The position numbers were made by a program, and so were the translations under genes. A stretch of 64,000 nucleotides of DNA from Candidatus Zemynaea palustris (GTDB lineage: Bacteria > Vulcanimicrobiota > Vulcanimicrobiia > Vulcanimicrobiales > Vulcanimicrobiaceae): assembly GCA_003134695.1 (NCBI GenBank), contig PLCB01000026.1, positions 70,043 to 134,042 on the forward strand, in the 5' to 3' direction. The notes below the pieces were generated by a model. It saw nothing but the letters and a program-made list of their open reading frames with translations, did not search any database and was not told the origin of the DNA. Positions 27,129 through 35,659 of the stretch are shown here, one piece after another (the first letter of the stretch is position 1; every line of letters begins with the position of its first letter).

Positions 27129-27592
27129 GCGAGACCGAGTCGCCGCGGGGCGCCGGCGTCACGCTGATGCTCGCCGACGCAGCGCAAGTCCAAGGCGGGA
27201 AATTGTTCATCTTGGGCGGCGGCTGGAACATCACCAACGCCCTGTCGCCTTCGGCGATCGCGCTCATCTTCGAGATACCGTGGTCCGAGACCAATCGGCG
27301 CCACGGGTTCGCGCTCCAGTTGGTGGACGCCGACGGACACGGCGTCGCCATCGGTTCCGATCGGAGCCGCCCGTTCGAGTTCCGCTCGGAGTTCGAGATC
27401 GGTCGGCCGCCGGGCTCGACGCCGGGCGTCTCGTTCAACGTTCCGTTCGCGTTGAATCTGGCGCCGCTCGGCCTCGCCGACGGGCGCTACGAGTGGCGTT
27501 GCACGCTCAACGGAGAATCGCGCATCGACTGGCGCTTGTCGTTCGAGGTGCGCGGCTCGCTCGGCGGGCCCGCTCCGCAGCCGAACGAGTAG
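27125..27592 (+). CDS. DUF6941-like protein of unknown function
   Basis: 155 residues, starting at a GTG that overlaps the leuB stop (GTGA), so translation is probably coupled. The opening MLADAAQVQGGKLFILGGGW is characteristic of a family, DUF6941 as I recall it, found mostly in Actinobacteria. The rest is predicted beta-rich with a conserved ending (GRYEWRCTLNGE, then WRLSFEVRG). No catalytic motif, signal peptide or TM helix is visible. It probably folds as a cytoplasmic beta-sandwich. Function not known. Confidence 0.7.
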   Translation: MSETESPRGAGVTLMLADAAQVQGGKLFILGGGWNITNALSPSAIALIFEIPWSETNRRHGFALQLVDADGHGVAIGSDRSRPFEFRSEFEIGRPPGSTPGVSFNVPFALNLAPLGLADGRYEWRCTLNGESRIDWRLSFEVRGSLGGPAPQPNE

Positions 27593-28702
27593 TTACGACG
27601 TTGCGCTGCGGGCGAAGCGGATGCTCGCGGCGACGATGAGGACCGTCGCGAGCGCGAGCATCGCGACGACCTGCGGCCAGAGTTCGGCGAGGCCGGCGCC
27701 GCGTAGGATGATGCCGCGCAGTATCTCGAGGAAAAAAGTCAGCGGGATCGCGTCGCCGAGCCACTGCATCAGCGGCGGCATCAGCGAACGTTCGAAGAAA
27801 AATCCCGAAAGCAGAATCGAGGGCAGCGTCAGGCCAAACGCTCCGAGCATCGCCTGCACTTGGGTCTTTGCGACGCTCGAGACGAGTAACCCGAGTCCGA
27901 GCGCCGCGATCATGAACGCTGCCGCGAGAACGAGCAGCAAGAAGATGTTGCCCGCGATCGGGACGTCGAAGATCCAACGCATCGCGCCGAGAACCAGCAA
28001 GAAATCGAGAAAACCGATCACGGCGTAGGGCGCGATCTTGCCGAGCATGAGCCCCATCACGCCCACCGGTGTCACCAAGAGTTGATCGAGGGTCCCGCGC
28101 TCGCGTTCGCCGACGATCGAAAGCGCGGTGAGAAACATCGTGATCAACTGCATGATCACGCCGATCAGCCCGGGGACCAAGAAGTTCGCGCTGCGCAGGC
28201 TTGGGTTGAACAGGACGCGCGGCCGGACGTCGATGCGCTGCGTCGCGGCGCCGGAGACGGCGGCGCCGATCTCGGTCGCGGCGCTAAAGGCCGGCTGCGC
28301 CACGACCGAGTCCGAACCGTCGATCATTACCTGGACGGAAGCGTGGCGGCCCGAGCGGAGATCGGCCGTAAAGTTCGGCGGGATGTCGAACGCGACGCGC
28401 GAGCGACCCGAGACGACGAACTCATCGAGGTCCCGGCGCGACGTCGCGACGTCGGCGAGATCGAACATGTTCGAGGCGCGCAGCCCGTCGAGAAACCTAA
28501 CGGACAGTGCGCCGCCGTCCTCGTTGAGGAACGCGGCGCGGATATGTTCGACCTTCGTGTTGATCGCGTAACCGAACAGCGTCAACTGCACGATCGGCAG
28601 AAAGAGCGAAAGAAAAAGCGTGATCCTGTCGCGAAGGACGTGCTTGATCTCCTTGTAGAGCACGGCGTCGAAGCCGCGAAGATCAAAGGCGTTGCGGCTC
28701 AC
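27593..28702 (-). CDS. ABC-2 type exporter permease
   Basis: 369 residues. One N-terminal TM helix (LFLSLFLPIVQLTLFGYAI) is followed by a large extracytoplasmic domain (about residues 50-175), then five TM helices, ending RFARSATS. This YbhR/YbhS-like layout is typical of ABC-2 permeases paired with an HlyD-type adaptor. The GERERGTLDQLLVTPV cytoplasmic coupling helix is clear. It overlaps the ATPase gene by 4 nt. Substrate (drug, lipid or other hydrophobic compound) cannot be read from sequence. Confidence 0.9.
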   Translation of the reverse strand: MSRNAFDLRGFDAVLYKEIKHVLRDRITLFLSLFLPIVQLTLFGYAINTKVEHIRAAFLNEDGGALSVRFLDGLRASNMFDLADVATSRRDLDEFVVSGRSRVAFDIPPNFTADLRSGRHASVQVMIDGSDSVVAQPAFSAATEIGAAVSGAATQRIDVRPRVLFNPSLRSANFLVPGLIGVIMQLITMFLTALSIVGERERGTLDQLLVTPVGVMGLMLGKIAPYAVIGFLDFLLVLGAMRWIFDVPIAGNIFLLLVLAAAFMIAALGLGLLVSSVAKTQVQAMLGAFGLTLPSILLSGFFFERSLMPPLMQWLGDAIPLTFFLEILRGIILRGAGLAELWPQVVAMLALATVLIVAASIRFARSATS

Positions 28703-29637
28703 GCGGCGCGCCGGTTGCGCGTGAGCGCGACGAACACGTCTTCGAGCGACGGCTCGATCCGCTCGACGCGTTCTGCCGGAACGTTCATGTCGCGCGCGAT
28801 CCGCTCGGGCATGACGTCGTTCGTCACCAGAAGATGCAGCTCGTCGCCGAAGATCGTCGCGTCTCGGACGTAGTCTGCCTTGCGCACCGTCGCGAGCAGT
28901 GCGACGACGTCGGAGACGGCGCCGAGACGGTAACGGACAGTCCCGTCCGGCGTCACGTTCGGAAGGCGGCGCAATTCGTCGCGGGTACCGGCGGCGATCA
29001 GGACCCCGTCGTAGATGTAGCCGACCCGGCTACAGCGCTCGGCCTCATCCATGTAGTGCGTCGTGACGAAGAGCGCGACGCCGCTTTCGCCGAGCTGAAA
29101 GAGCAAGTCCCACAGTTCGCGCCGCGCCACCGGGTCGATCCCGGCCGTCGGTTCGTCGAGAAAGACGACCTGCGGTTCGTGGAGCAACGCGCCGGCGAGA
29201 GCCAGGCGTTGTTTCCAACCGCCGGAGAGTGTCGCGGTGAGCTGGTCGAGATATGGATGCAATCCACAGAAGTCGACGAGCGTCGTGATGCGCTGCTCGC
29301 GGCGCGTCCGCTCCAAGGCGTACGCGCGGCCGTAGAATTCGAGGTTCTCGCGTACGGTGAGGTCCTCGTACAACGCGAACGACTGCGACATATAGCCGAT
29401 CGAGCGACGTACGTTGTCGCCCTCGCGCTCGACGTCGAAGCCGCAGATCGTTCCGGTTCCGGAGGTCGGTGCGACCAGTCCGCACAGCATCTTGATGGTC
29501 GTCGATTTGCCGCTGCCGTTCGGCCCGAGGAATCCGAAGATCTCGCCGCGCAAAATTTTGAGCGACAAGTCGTTCACGGCGATCCGCGGCCCGAAACGCT
29601 TGGTCAGATTGCGGGCCTCGATCGCAATCTCGTTCAA
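28699..29637 (-). CDS. ABC transporter ATP-binding protein
   Basis: 312 residues with one nucleotide-binding domain: Walker A GPNGSGKST, signature LSGGWKQRL (with Trp in the variable place), Walker B VVFLDEPTAGIDP and the switch His in TTHYMDEAE. About 90 C-terminal residues form the regulatory extension common in ABC-2 drug and antibiotic exporters. It overlaps the upstream HlyD gene and the downstream permease gene by 4 nt each, forming a compact three-gene exporter operon. Confidence 0.95.
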   Translation of the reverse strand: MNEIAIEARNLTKRFGPRIAVNDLSLKILRGEIFGFLGPNGSGKSTTIKMLCGLVAPTSGTGTICGFDVEREGDNVRRSIGYMSQSFALYEDLTVRENLEFYGRAYALERTRREQRITTLVDFCGLHPYLDQLTATLSGGWKQRLALAGALLHEPQVVFLDEPTAGIDPVARRELWDLLFQLGESGVALFVTTHYMDEAERCSRVGYIYDGVLIAAGTRDELRRLPNVTPDGTVRYRLGAVSDVVALLATVRKADYVRDATIFGDELHLLVTNDVMPERIARDMNVPAERVERIEPSLEDVFVALTRNRRAA

Positions 29638-30782
29638 GGGAGTGCGACTTCGACGGTCGTCCCGCCGTGGAGACGATGCTGCGGGTCCTGCACGCGCACT
29701 TTCACGCCGAAAGCAAGCGTGGCGCGATCGCTCTCCGTCTGCACGTTTTGGGGCGTGAACTGCGCTTGTGAGTCGAGCTGTTCGACGTTGCCGGAAAAGG
29801 TCACGTCCGGCAACGCATCGGAGCGAACGCGCACGGTCTGTCCGGCGCGCAGACGGTTCAGATTCGATTGCGGGACGTAGATGCGCACGTAAGGATTGCC
29901 CGTCTCATCGATGGTCGCGACCGCGGCTCCCGGTGCGAGCAGATCTCCGGGATGTAGGTCGAGGTCGTTGACGACGCCCGACGCCGGCGCGCGGACGACC
30001 ATTTCGCGCAGCCGTGCCTGCGCGTCGGCGACGTCGCCTTGCGCCGCTTTGACCGCGGCCTCGGCCTGTTGGATTTGATCGGGACGCGAACCGGCGGCGA
30101 GCGAACGATACGCTTCTTGCGCCGCACGATAACCCGCGAGCGCCCCCGCGCTATCTTCGGGCAGCGTCGCTTTCGCGGCGCTCGCGAGTTGGGCGCGCGC
30201 CGCGCGAACGGCGGCCTGCGCGCTTCGCACTTGGGCCGCCGTCTCGGCCTCGCGCGCGTTGGTCGCGTCGCGTACCTGCTGCGAGACGTCGCCGGTCGCG
30301 TAGAGGCTGCGCATTCGGTGCGCGTCGCGCTGCGCTTCTCGAGCGGCCGCCGCGGCCTCGACGGCTTGGGCGCCGGCCTGACGGACCTGCGCGCGCAACG
30401 CCGCGATCTGGTGTGACGTGCTCAAGTTGACGCGGTCATACGCCGCGCGCTGTTGCGCGGCGAGTGCTTGCAACCGCGCGAGATCTTCCGAGCGCGGGCC
30501 GGCGACGAGGTCGGCGAGCGCGGCGCGCGCTTGCGCCAGTTTTCCGCGAGCGCTTTCGAGCGCCGCACGCTCCTGCGCGCCGTCGAATCGAACAAGGACG
30601 TCGCCGGCACGGACCGGGGCGCCATCGCTGACGAGCACGGCGCTCACGCGCCCGCCGATCGTGCTGCCGACCGCTGCGCTCGGAGCGAGAAGCGTCCCAC
30701 TGTATGCGAATCCCTTGTCTCCGCGGGCGCATGCCGCAAGTAATGTCAAGGACGCGGTGAGCACGAGCCGGCCGGCGTTCAT
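29634..30782 (-). CDS. HlyD/EmrA-type membrane fusion lipoprotein
   Basis: Periplasmic adaptor linking the ABC-2 exporter to the outer membrane. 382 residues from ATG 30782. The N-terminus has a lipobox (LTLLAACARG), so it is probably a lipoprotein processed by the Lgt and LspA encoded nearby. A biotinyl-lipoyl half-motif (GTIGGRVSAVLVSDGAPVRAGDVLVRF) is followed by a long Ala/Arg/Glu-rich coiled-coil hairpin (about 80-260) and the second lipoyl half (VRAPASGVVNDLDLHPGDLLAPG). TTG 30803 is a less likely start. Its presence supports an outer membrane. Confidence 0.9.
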   Translation of the reverse strand: MNAGRLVLTASLTLLAACARGDKGFAYSGTLLAPSAAVGSTIGGRVSAVLVSDGAPVRAGDVLVRFDGAQERAALESARGKLAQARAALADLVAGPRSEDLARLQALAAQQRAAYDRVNLSTSHQIAALRAQVRQAGAQAVEAAAAAREAQRDAHRMRSLYATGDVSQQVRDATNAREAETAAQVRSAQAAVRAARAQLASAAKATLPEDSAGALAGYRAAQEAYRSLAAGSRPDQIQQAEAAVKAAQGDVADAQARLREMVVRAPASGVVNDLDLHPGDLLAPGAAVATIDETGNPYVRIYVPQSNLNRLRAGQTVRVRSDALPDVTFSGNVEQLDSQAQFTPQNVQTESDRATLAFGVKVRVQDPQHRLHGGTTVEVALP

Positions 30783-30837
30783 CGAATGGCCGCTTCGCCG
30801 CAATCGTGCGGTAATCTTCGACCGTTAGGATCGAGCC

Positions 30838-31440
30838 ATGGATGGTATCGATCTCATGGCTGCGGCGATGCACGCAGCACGGGCGCGGCTCGACGTCTCG
30901 GCCTCGAACCTCGCCAACGCTTCGAGCGCAGGCTTTCGGCGCCGCGTCGCTCGCGCGACGCTCACCGAACGTGGACTCGTCGTCGCGACCGCGCTCGATC
31001 GCCGCCAGGGTCCGCTCGAGCGAACCGGGCGCACCTTCGACCTCGCCGCGGTCGGCGGCTCGTTGTTCGTTCGCGATCCGCGCGGCGCGGTCGTCGCCGA
31101 ACGTTCGGCGTCGTTTTCGCTCGGCCCCAACGGCGCGCTCGTCGACGAACGCGGGCGCGCTCTGCTCGGCGAACGCGGTCCGGTTCGCGCGAGTTCCGGC
31201 GCGACGGTCGACGTGCGCGGCGTCGTGCGCGACGAGGGAAACGTGCTCGACCGGATCCGGCTCTCTTCCGGAGCGAGCGTCGAAAGCGGTTTCATCGAGC
31301 GCTCCAACGTCGACTCCATTGGCGAGATGGTCGACGTGCTCGCCGCCCAGCGCGCCTTTGAAACCGCCGAGAAGACGCTCGCCGCACTCGACGAGACGCG
31401 CGCGAAAGACGCTAACGACGTCGCGCGGGTGAAGTCGTGA
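30838..31440 (+). CDS. flgF: Flagellar basal-body rod protein, FlgF/FlgG-like (short)
   Basis: 200 residues. The N-terminal rod motif LDVSASNLANASSAGFRRR and C-terminal motif ESGFIERSNVDSIGEMVDVLAAQRAFETAEKTL are the paired signatures of axial flagellar rod/hook proteins. The central domain is only about 100 residues, shorter than normal FlgF (about 250). ATG 30838 with AGGATCGAG upstream; the next gene overlaps by 4 nt. FlgF or FlgC/FlgB-like are possible; length and order before an FlgG-like gene favour FlgF. Confidence 0.8.
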   Translation: MDGIDLMAAAMHAARARLDVSASNLANASSAGFRRRVARATLTERGLVVATALDRRQGPLERTGRTFDLAAVGGSLFVRDPRGAVVAERSASFSLGPNGALVDERGRALLGERGPVRASSGATVDVRGVVRDEGNVLDRIRLSSGASVESGFIERSNVDSIGEMVDVLAAQRAFETAEKTLAALDETRAKDANDVARVKS

Positions 31441-32153
31441 ACCGCGCGCTGTACGCTGCGGCGACCGGGATGGCCGCGCAGCAGCAGACGCTCGACGTCG
31501 TCGCCGACAACCTCGCCAACGCCGACGTCCCCGGTTTCAAACGCGCGGCGGCGACGTTCGGTGCGATCGGCGACAATCTCGGCACGATTGCGCTCGGCAT
31601 TCGCCGGCTCTTCGAGCAGGGAAAACTCGAACGAAGCGGCGGCCCGTTCGACGTCGCGATCGACGGCGCCGGGTTCTTTGCGCTCGAGCGCGACGGCCGC
31701 CATGCCTACACGCGCAACGGCTCGTTCGCGCGCGCGAGCGACGGAGCGCTGCGCAACGCCGACGGCTGGCGGCTCGCCGGCATTCGCGTGCCGGCCGAAG
31801 CGACCGCGATCGACGTGGCGTCCGACGGCCGCGTCTCGATCGATCTCGCCGGCGGCAAGCATCGTGAGATCGGGCGGATTCGGCTCGCGCTCTTCGCGGC
31901 GCCCGAACGCCTGCGTTCGATCGGGTCGGCGTTGTTTGCGGCGACGCGCGAATCGGGCGCCGCGACGACGATTGTGGCCGGCGGCGCGCGCGGTCCGAAG
32001 CTCGCGTTCGGGATGCTCGAGCGCGCCAACGTCTCGATCATCGAGGCGATGATGGCGATCCTCGCCGCGCAGCGCGCCTATGAAGCCAACTCCAAAGGAG
32101 TGCAAGCCGCCGATGAAATGCAGCGGATCGCCAACAACCTGCATCGTAGCTGA
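31437..32153 (+). CDS. flgG: Flagellar basal-body rod protein, FlgG-like
   Basis: 238 residues, close to the normal 260. N-terminal motif GMAAQQQTLDVVADNLANADVPGFKR and C-terminal motif ERANVSIIEAMMAILAAQRAYEANSKGVQAADEM are complete and typical of FlgG/FlgF. The central region has the conserved FDVAIDGAGFFALERDG...YTRNGSFARASDG. GTG start at 31437 overlaps the preceding gene by 4 nt. It would form part of the distal rod crossing the periplasm. Confidence 0.88.
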   Translation: MNRALYAAATGMAAQQQTLDVVADNLANADVPGFKRAAATFGAIGDNLGTIALGIRRLFEQGKLERSGGPFDVAIDGAGFFALERDGRHAYTRNGSFARASDGALRNADGWRLAGIRVPAEATAIDVASDGRVSIDLAGGKHREIGRIRLALFAAPERLRSIGSALFAATRESGAATTIVAGGARGPKLAFGMLERANVSIIEAMMAILAAQRAYEANSKGVQAADEMQRIANNLHRS

Positions 32154-32334
32154 TCCACTCCGCGCGCGCGAGGTGGCGGCGCGGTTCGAGGCGGTGCTCT
32201 TTGCGGCGGCGCTGGCGCCGCTCGCGAAATCGCTCGGTTTTTTCGGCGACGTCGCGCTCGGGCAAGTGGCACTCACGGTTGCGCGGCACGACCACGCTCT
32301 GAGCGCGACCTTCGAGCGACTCTTCGAACGATGA
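32113..32334 (+). CDS. Small FlgJ N-terminal-like rod-assembly protein
   Basis: 73 residues from ATG 32113, starting inside the end of flgG and ending 4 nt into the sigma-factor gene. The stretch AREVAARFEAVLFAAALAPLAKSLGF resembles the rod-capping N-domain of FlgJ (usually AAxxFEAxFLxxMLKxM). No muramidase domain is present, as in many non-enterobacterial FlgJ-like proteins. The assignment rests on this one motif and on location between flgG and fliA. Confidence 0.5.
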   Translation: MKCSGSPTTCIVADPLRAREVAARFEAVLFAAALAPLAKSLGFFGDVALGQVALTVARHDHALSATFERLFER

Positions 32335-33005
32335 CGCCGGCCGAACGAAGCGATCGGGTTGAGGCGTTCTTTCCGAAACTGCGCCGTTGGGCCGGCCGCG
32401 TCTCGCGTTCGGTCAACGCGGCCGTGGAGATGGACGACCTCATCGGCGACGGATCCGTCGGCCTGTTGCGCGCGATCGACACCTACGACCCCAGGTACGG
32501 GACGACGCTGGAACAATACGCGCGACGCTTGTGCTTCGGCGCGATGCTCAACGGCCTGCGCCGGATGGACCCCGTCTCTGAGCGCGTGCGCCGCACGATC
32601 CGAGTCGCCGAGCGCGAACGCTTCGAGCGAGCTCAGATCATCGGACGACTCGAGACGATGGGCGAGTTGGAATACCGCTACCCGAAGCTGCGTCGCGCGC
32701 GCGAGATGGCTTTCGCGCTCTCGACGCTTTCGCTCGACGCGCCGATCGTGATCGAGTCGAACGCGCTCGCCGATCGCCGTGACGAACCGTCAGGCCACGC
32801 GGTGAAATCCTCGGTCAAGAGCGAGTTGCGCGACGCGATCGACCTGCTTCCGGCGCGGCAACGACAGGTCATGGCCCTGCACTATTATGGTGAGATGTCG
32901 TTGCATGCGATCGGGCGCCGGATGAAGATCTCGGCCCAGCGCGTGTCGCAGATTCACATGAGCGCCCTCGTGCGGCTGCGTCACATCCTGGCTCCGGCCG
33001 CGTGA
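32331..33005 (+). CDS. fliA: FliA/WhiG-type RNA polymerase sigma factor
   Basis: 224 residues, group 3 sigma factor. Region 2 (MDDLIGDGSVGLLRAIDTYDP, then TTLEQYARRLCFGAMLNGLRRMDPVSERVRR) and region 4 (DAIDLLPARQRQVMALHYYGEMSLHAIGRRMKISAQRVSQIH) are clear, with region 3 between. Sigma-28 factors normally direct late flagellar genes, and the position directly after rod genes supports that. It overlaps the upstream and downstream frames by 4 nt. SigF/SigB-like stress factors are the alternative. Confidence 0.85.
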   Translation: MTPAERSDRVEAFFPKLRRWAGRVSRSVNAAVEMDDLIGDGSVGLLRAIDTYDPRYGTTLEQYARRLCFGAMLNGLRRMDPVSERVRRTIRVAERERFERAQIIGRLETMGELEYRYPKLRRAREMAFALSTLSLDAPIVIESNALADRRDEPSGHAVKSSVKSELRDAIDLLPARQRQVMALHYYGEMSLHAIGRRMKISAQRVSQIHMSALVRLRHILAPAA

Positions 33006-33316
33006 GCGGAGCGGTCGAACGCGACGCGGGCGCGCTGCCGGGCGCAGCCGCAACGCTGCCGCCGGCACTTCCGCCGGGCGCACCAGTCCCGGTCGCACTC
33101 GATCCGGAGATCGAACCCGAGTCGCGGCTTCCAAGCGATCATCCGGCCTGGGCGCGTGACGTCGTCTCGCTGTCGCTGCGCGCGCGTGAATTGTTCGCGC
33201 GATTGCGTCCCGTCGTCGTTCGAATCTTCACGGCGTGGGAGCATCGCGTGCGCTCGATTCTGGTCGGCGGTTGCCGCCTCTCCGTCGACTTGAGCGGTTG
33301 CTACCGGCTTGAGTGA
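33002..33316 (+). CDS. Hypothetical protein downstream of fliA
   Basis: 104 residues, GTG start overlapping the sigma-factor TGA by 4 nt. Not recognised. The first 60 residues are Pro/Ala/Gly-rich and probably disordered; the last 45 (VVSLSLRARELFARLRPVVVRIFTAWEHRVRSIL...) form basic amphipathic helices followed by a small Cys-containing end. No signal peptide or TM helix. The coupling suggests a flagellar or sigma-related accessory role, but coding status itself is uncertain. Confidence 0.4.
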   Translation: MSGAVERDAGALPGAAATLPPALPPGAPVPVALDPEIEPESRLPSDHPAWARDVVSLSLRARELFARLRPVVVRIFTAWEHRVRSILVGGCRLSVDLSGCYRLE

Positions 33317-33342
33317 CCTTCTTCTCGATCGCGCAAGCCGTA

Positions 33343-34131
33343 TCAGATCGCCGCGAGCACGCCTTCGATGAGCGAGGCGATGCGTTCGGCGCCGGCGCGC
33401 GATGCCTCGAGCACCTCTTCATGCGAAGGTGCTTGCGCGGGGCCAATCACGTTTGAAATGAGGCTGATCCCGAGAACTTCGATCCCCATCTTTCGCGCGG
33501 CCATCGTCTCCAATACCGTCGACATCCCGACCGCGTCGGCGCCGAGCCGGCGCAATGTATCGGCTTCGGCGAGCGTCTCATACGCCGGACCGCGCAGCCC
33601 GGCGTAGACGCCTTCGCGCAGCGCGCGATCGCCGGCGTGGACGTGCGCGAGCGAGCGCAGGCGTGGTGAGTACGCATCGACCAAGTTCAGGAACGGCTGT
33701 GGATCGTCGGGTGCGATGGCGGTCGCTCCGGTCCAGTTGATGTGATCGGCGATCAGCATGAGATCGCCGCGCACGAAATTCGGATTGAGCCCGCCGGCGG
33801 CGTTGGTCAGGATGACGGTTCGCGCTCCGGCGTTCGCCGCGAGCCGGACGAAATAGGTTACGTCGTCGGGCGTCTTTCCTTGATAGAGGTGGGCGCGACC
33901 GGCGAAGGCGATCACGCGTTTCTCGCCGCACATCCCGACGTGCGCGATGCCCGGATGACCGGCGAGTCGTGAGAGCGGCGCGCCTTCGAGCTTGTCGTAC
34001 GGAATCTCGCTGCCTTCAATACGCGAGCTGACCGCTTCCGACAAGCCGCTGCCGAGCACGATGCCGACGTCGATCCGGCCGCCCGCGCGGCGCACGACGC
34101 GTTGCGTGGCGTCTTTGAGTTTCTTATTCAA
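33343..34131 (-). CDS. punA: Purine-nucleoside phosphorylase (trimeric type)
   Basis: Phosphorolysis of inosine and guanosine to base plus ribose-1-phosphate. 262 residues. Motifs: GIVLGSGL (phosphate Ser), GHPG, GRAHLYQG, TNAAGGLN, GVYAGLRGPAYET, GADAVGMSTVLE and the base-binding Asn in SLISNV. The start is TTG 34131, overlapping the 3' end of gpmI by 8 nt. It is the last gene of the gap-pgk-tpiA-gpmI series. The ribose-1-P product could be isomerised by DeoB (59.8 kb) and feed central metabolism. Confidence 0.93.
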   Translation of the reverse strand: MNKKLKDATQRVVRRAGGRIDVGIVLGSGLSEAVSSRIEGSEIPYDKLEGAPLSRLAGHPGIAHVGMCGEKRVIAFAGRAHLYQGKTPDDVTYFVRLAANAGARTVILTNAAGGLNPNFVRGDLMLIADHINWTGATAIAPDDPQPFLNLVDAYSPRLRSLAHVHAGDRALREGVYAGLRGPAYETLAEADTLRRLGADAVGMSTVLETMAARKMGIEVLGISLISNVIGPAQAPSHEEVLEASRAGAERIASLIEGVLAAI

Positions 34132-35659
34132 GCAAGTTGCGCCCCGTCATCGGCGCGGGAACTTCGAGTCCCAAGAGCGGCATCAAAGTCGGCGCGACGT
34201 CGCCGAGCCGGCCGCCGGCGCGCAACGCTCCGAGCGGCGAATCGCGCGCGATCAGCACGAACGGCACCGGGCTCGTCGTGTGGGCCGTGAGCGGATTGCC
34301 GTCGGAATCGAGCTTCTCTTCGGCGTTGCCATGATCGGCGGTGATCGCCAAGATGCCGTCGGCGCCCAGCACGGCGTTCTCGAGGCGTCCGAGCGAGACG
34401 TCGATCGTCTCGCAGGCCGAGATCGTCGCGTCCCAAACGCCGGTGTGACCAACCATGTCGGCGTTGGCGTAGTTCATTACGATGAAGTCGTGCGCGCGGT
34501 CGCCGACGTCCTCGATCGCCGCCGTCGTAATTTCGGCGTCGCGCATCTCAGGCGCGAGGTCGTACGTCGCAACGCGCCGGTCTGAAGGAATCAAGACACG
34601 ATCCTCGCGCTCGAAGACGTCCTCCCGACCGCCGTTGAAGAAGTACGTGACGTGCGCGTACTTTTCGGTTTCGGCAAGCCGCAATTGCGACATCCCCGCG
34701 GCGGCGACGACCTCGCCGAACGTGTTCGACTGCGGCCGCGCCCCGAAGAGCACGGGATTCGGAAAATTCTCCTCGTACTTGGTCATCGTCGCGAAGATCA
34801 AGTTCGCGAACGTGTGGACCGAAAACTCCTTGAAGTCAGTTTGCGAGAACGCGAGCGTCAGTTGGCGCGCGCGATCGGGTCGAAAGTTGAAGAAGATCAC
34901 TGCGTCGCCGTCGCGCACCGAGCGCGACTCGCCGACGATGGTGGGAACGATGAATTCGTCGGTCTCGCCGCGCGCGTATGCCGCGGCCAGCGCTTCGCTC
35001 GCAGTGAGAAAGCTGTGTTCGGCCTGCGCATCGGCGAGCGCGCGGTACGCTTTCTCGGTTCGATCCCAGCGCTTGTCGCGATCCATCGCATAGTAGCGGC
35101 CCATCAAGGTCGCGATCGCACCGCCGCACCCGGCACGCATCAGATGCGCTTCGAGCGCGTCGAGATATGTCTGCATCGACGACGGCGGGACGTCGCGGCC
35201 GTCTCCGAAGGGATGGACGGCGAGTGGCACGCGCGCCTTCGCGGCGGCGTCGATGAGCGCGAAGAGATGCTCGATCGAGCTGTGGACGCGTCCGTCGGAG
35301 AGCAATCCCATGAGGTGAAGCCTGCCGCCGGAGGTGCGCACGTGATCGAGGCACGAGCGCAGGACCGGATTGTGCGCAAACGTTCCGTCGGCGAGCGATT
35401 CGTTGATCACGACGAGGCCCTGCGGGACGACGCGCCCGCTGCCGATGTTGATGTGCCCTACCTCGCTATTGCCCATGACGCCGGCCGGGAGGCCGACGTC
35501 TTCACCGCTCGCCGCGAGCAGCGTGTTGGGATAGTTTGCGAGGATGCGTCGCCAATTCGGCAAGTCGGCGGCAGCGATCGCGTTTCCGTAGGTTTCGTCG
35601 CGCTGTCCCCAACCGTCGAGGATGCAGAGAACGAGCGGCCCCTTGCGCGCGCGATTCAC
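34124..35659 (-). CDS. gpmI: Cofactor-independent phosphoglycerate mutase
   Basis: Interconverts 3- and 2-phosphoglycerate using two Mn ions. 511 residues, normal length. The N-terminal CILDGWGQ has the first metal Asp; the phosphoserine loop is MGNSEVGHINIGSGR (about residue 62); C-terminal metal ligands lie in MNYANADMVGHTG and ITADHGNAEE. The start GTG 35659 overlaps the tpiA TGA. The long upstream extension of the frame is a tpiA shadow. Confidence 0.96.
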   Translation of the reverse strand: MNRARKGPLVLCILDGWGQRDETYGNAIAAADLPNWRRILANYPNTLLAASGEDVGLPAGVMGNSEVGHINIGSGRVVPQGLVVINESLADGTFAHNPVLRSCLDHVRTSGGRLHLMGLLSDGRVHSSIEHLFALIDAAAKARVPLAVHPFGDGRDVPPSSMQTYLDALEAHLMRAGCGGAIATLMGRYYAMDRDKRWDRTEKAYRALADAQAEHSFLTASEALAAAYARGETDEFIVPTIVGESRSVRDGDAVIFFNFRPDRARQLTLAFSQTDFKEFSVHTFANLIFATMTKYEENFPNPVLFGARPQSNTFGEVVAAAGMSQLRLAETEKYAHVTYFFNGGREDVFEREDRVLIPSDRRVATYDLAPEMRDAEITTAAIEDVGDRAHDFIVMNYANADMVGHTGVWDATISACETIDVSLGRLENAVLGADGILAITADHGNAEEKLDSDGNPLTAHTTSPVPFVLIARDSPLGALRAGGRLGDVAPTLMPLLGLEVPAPMTGRNLLE

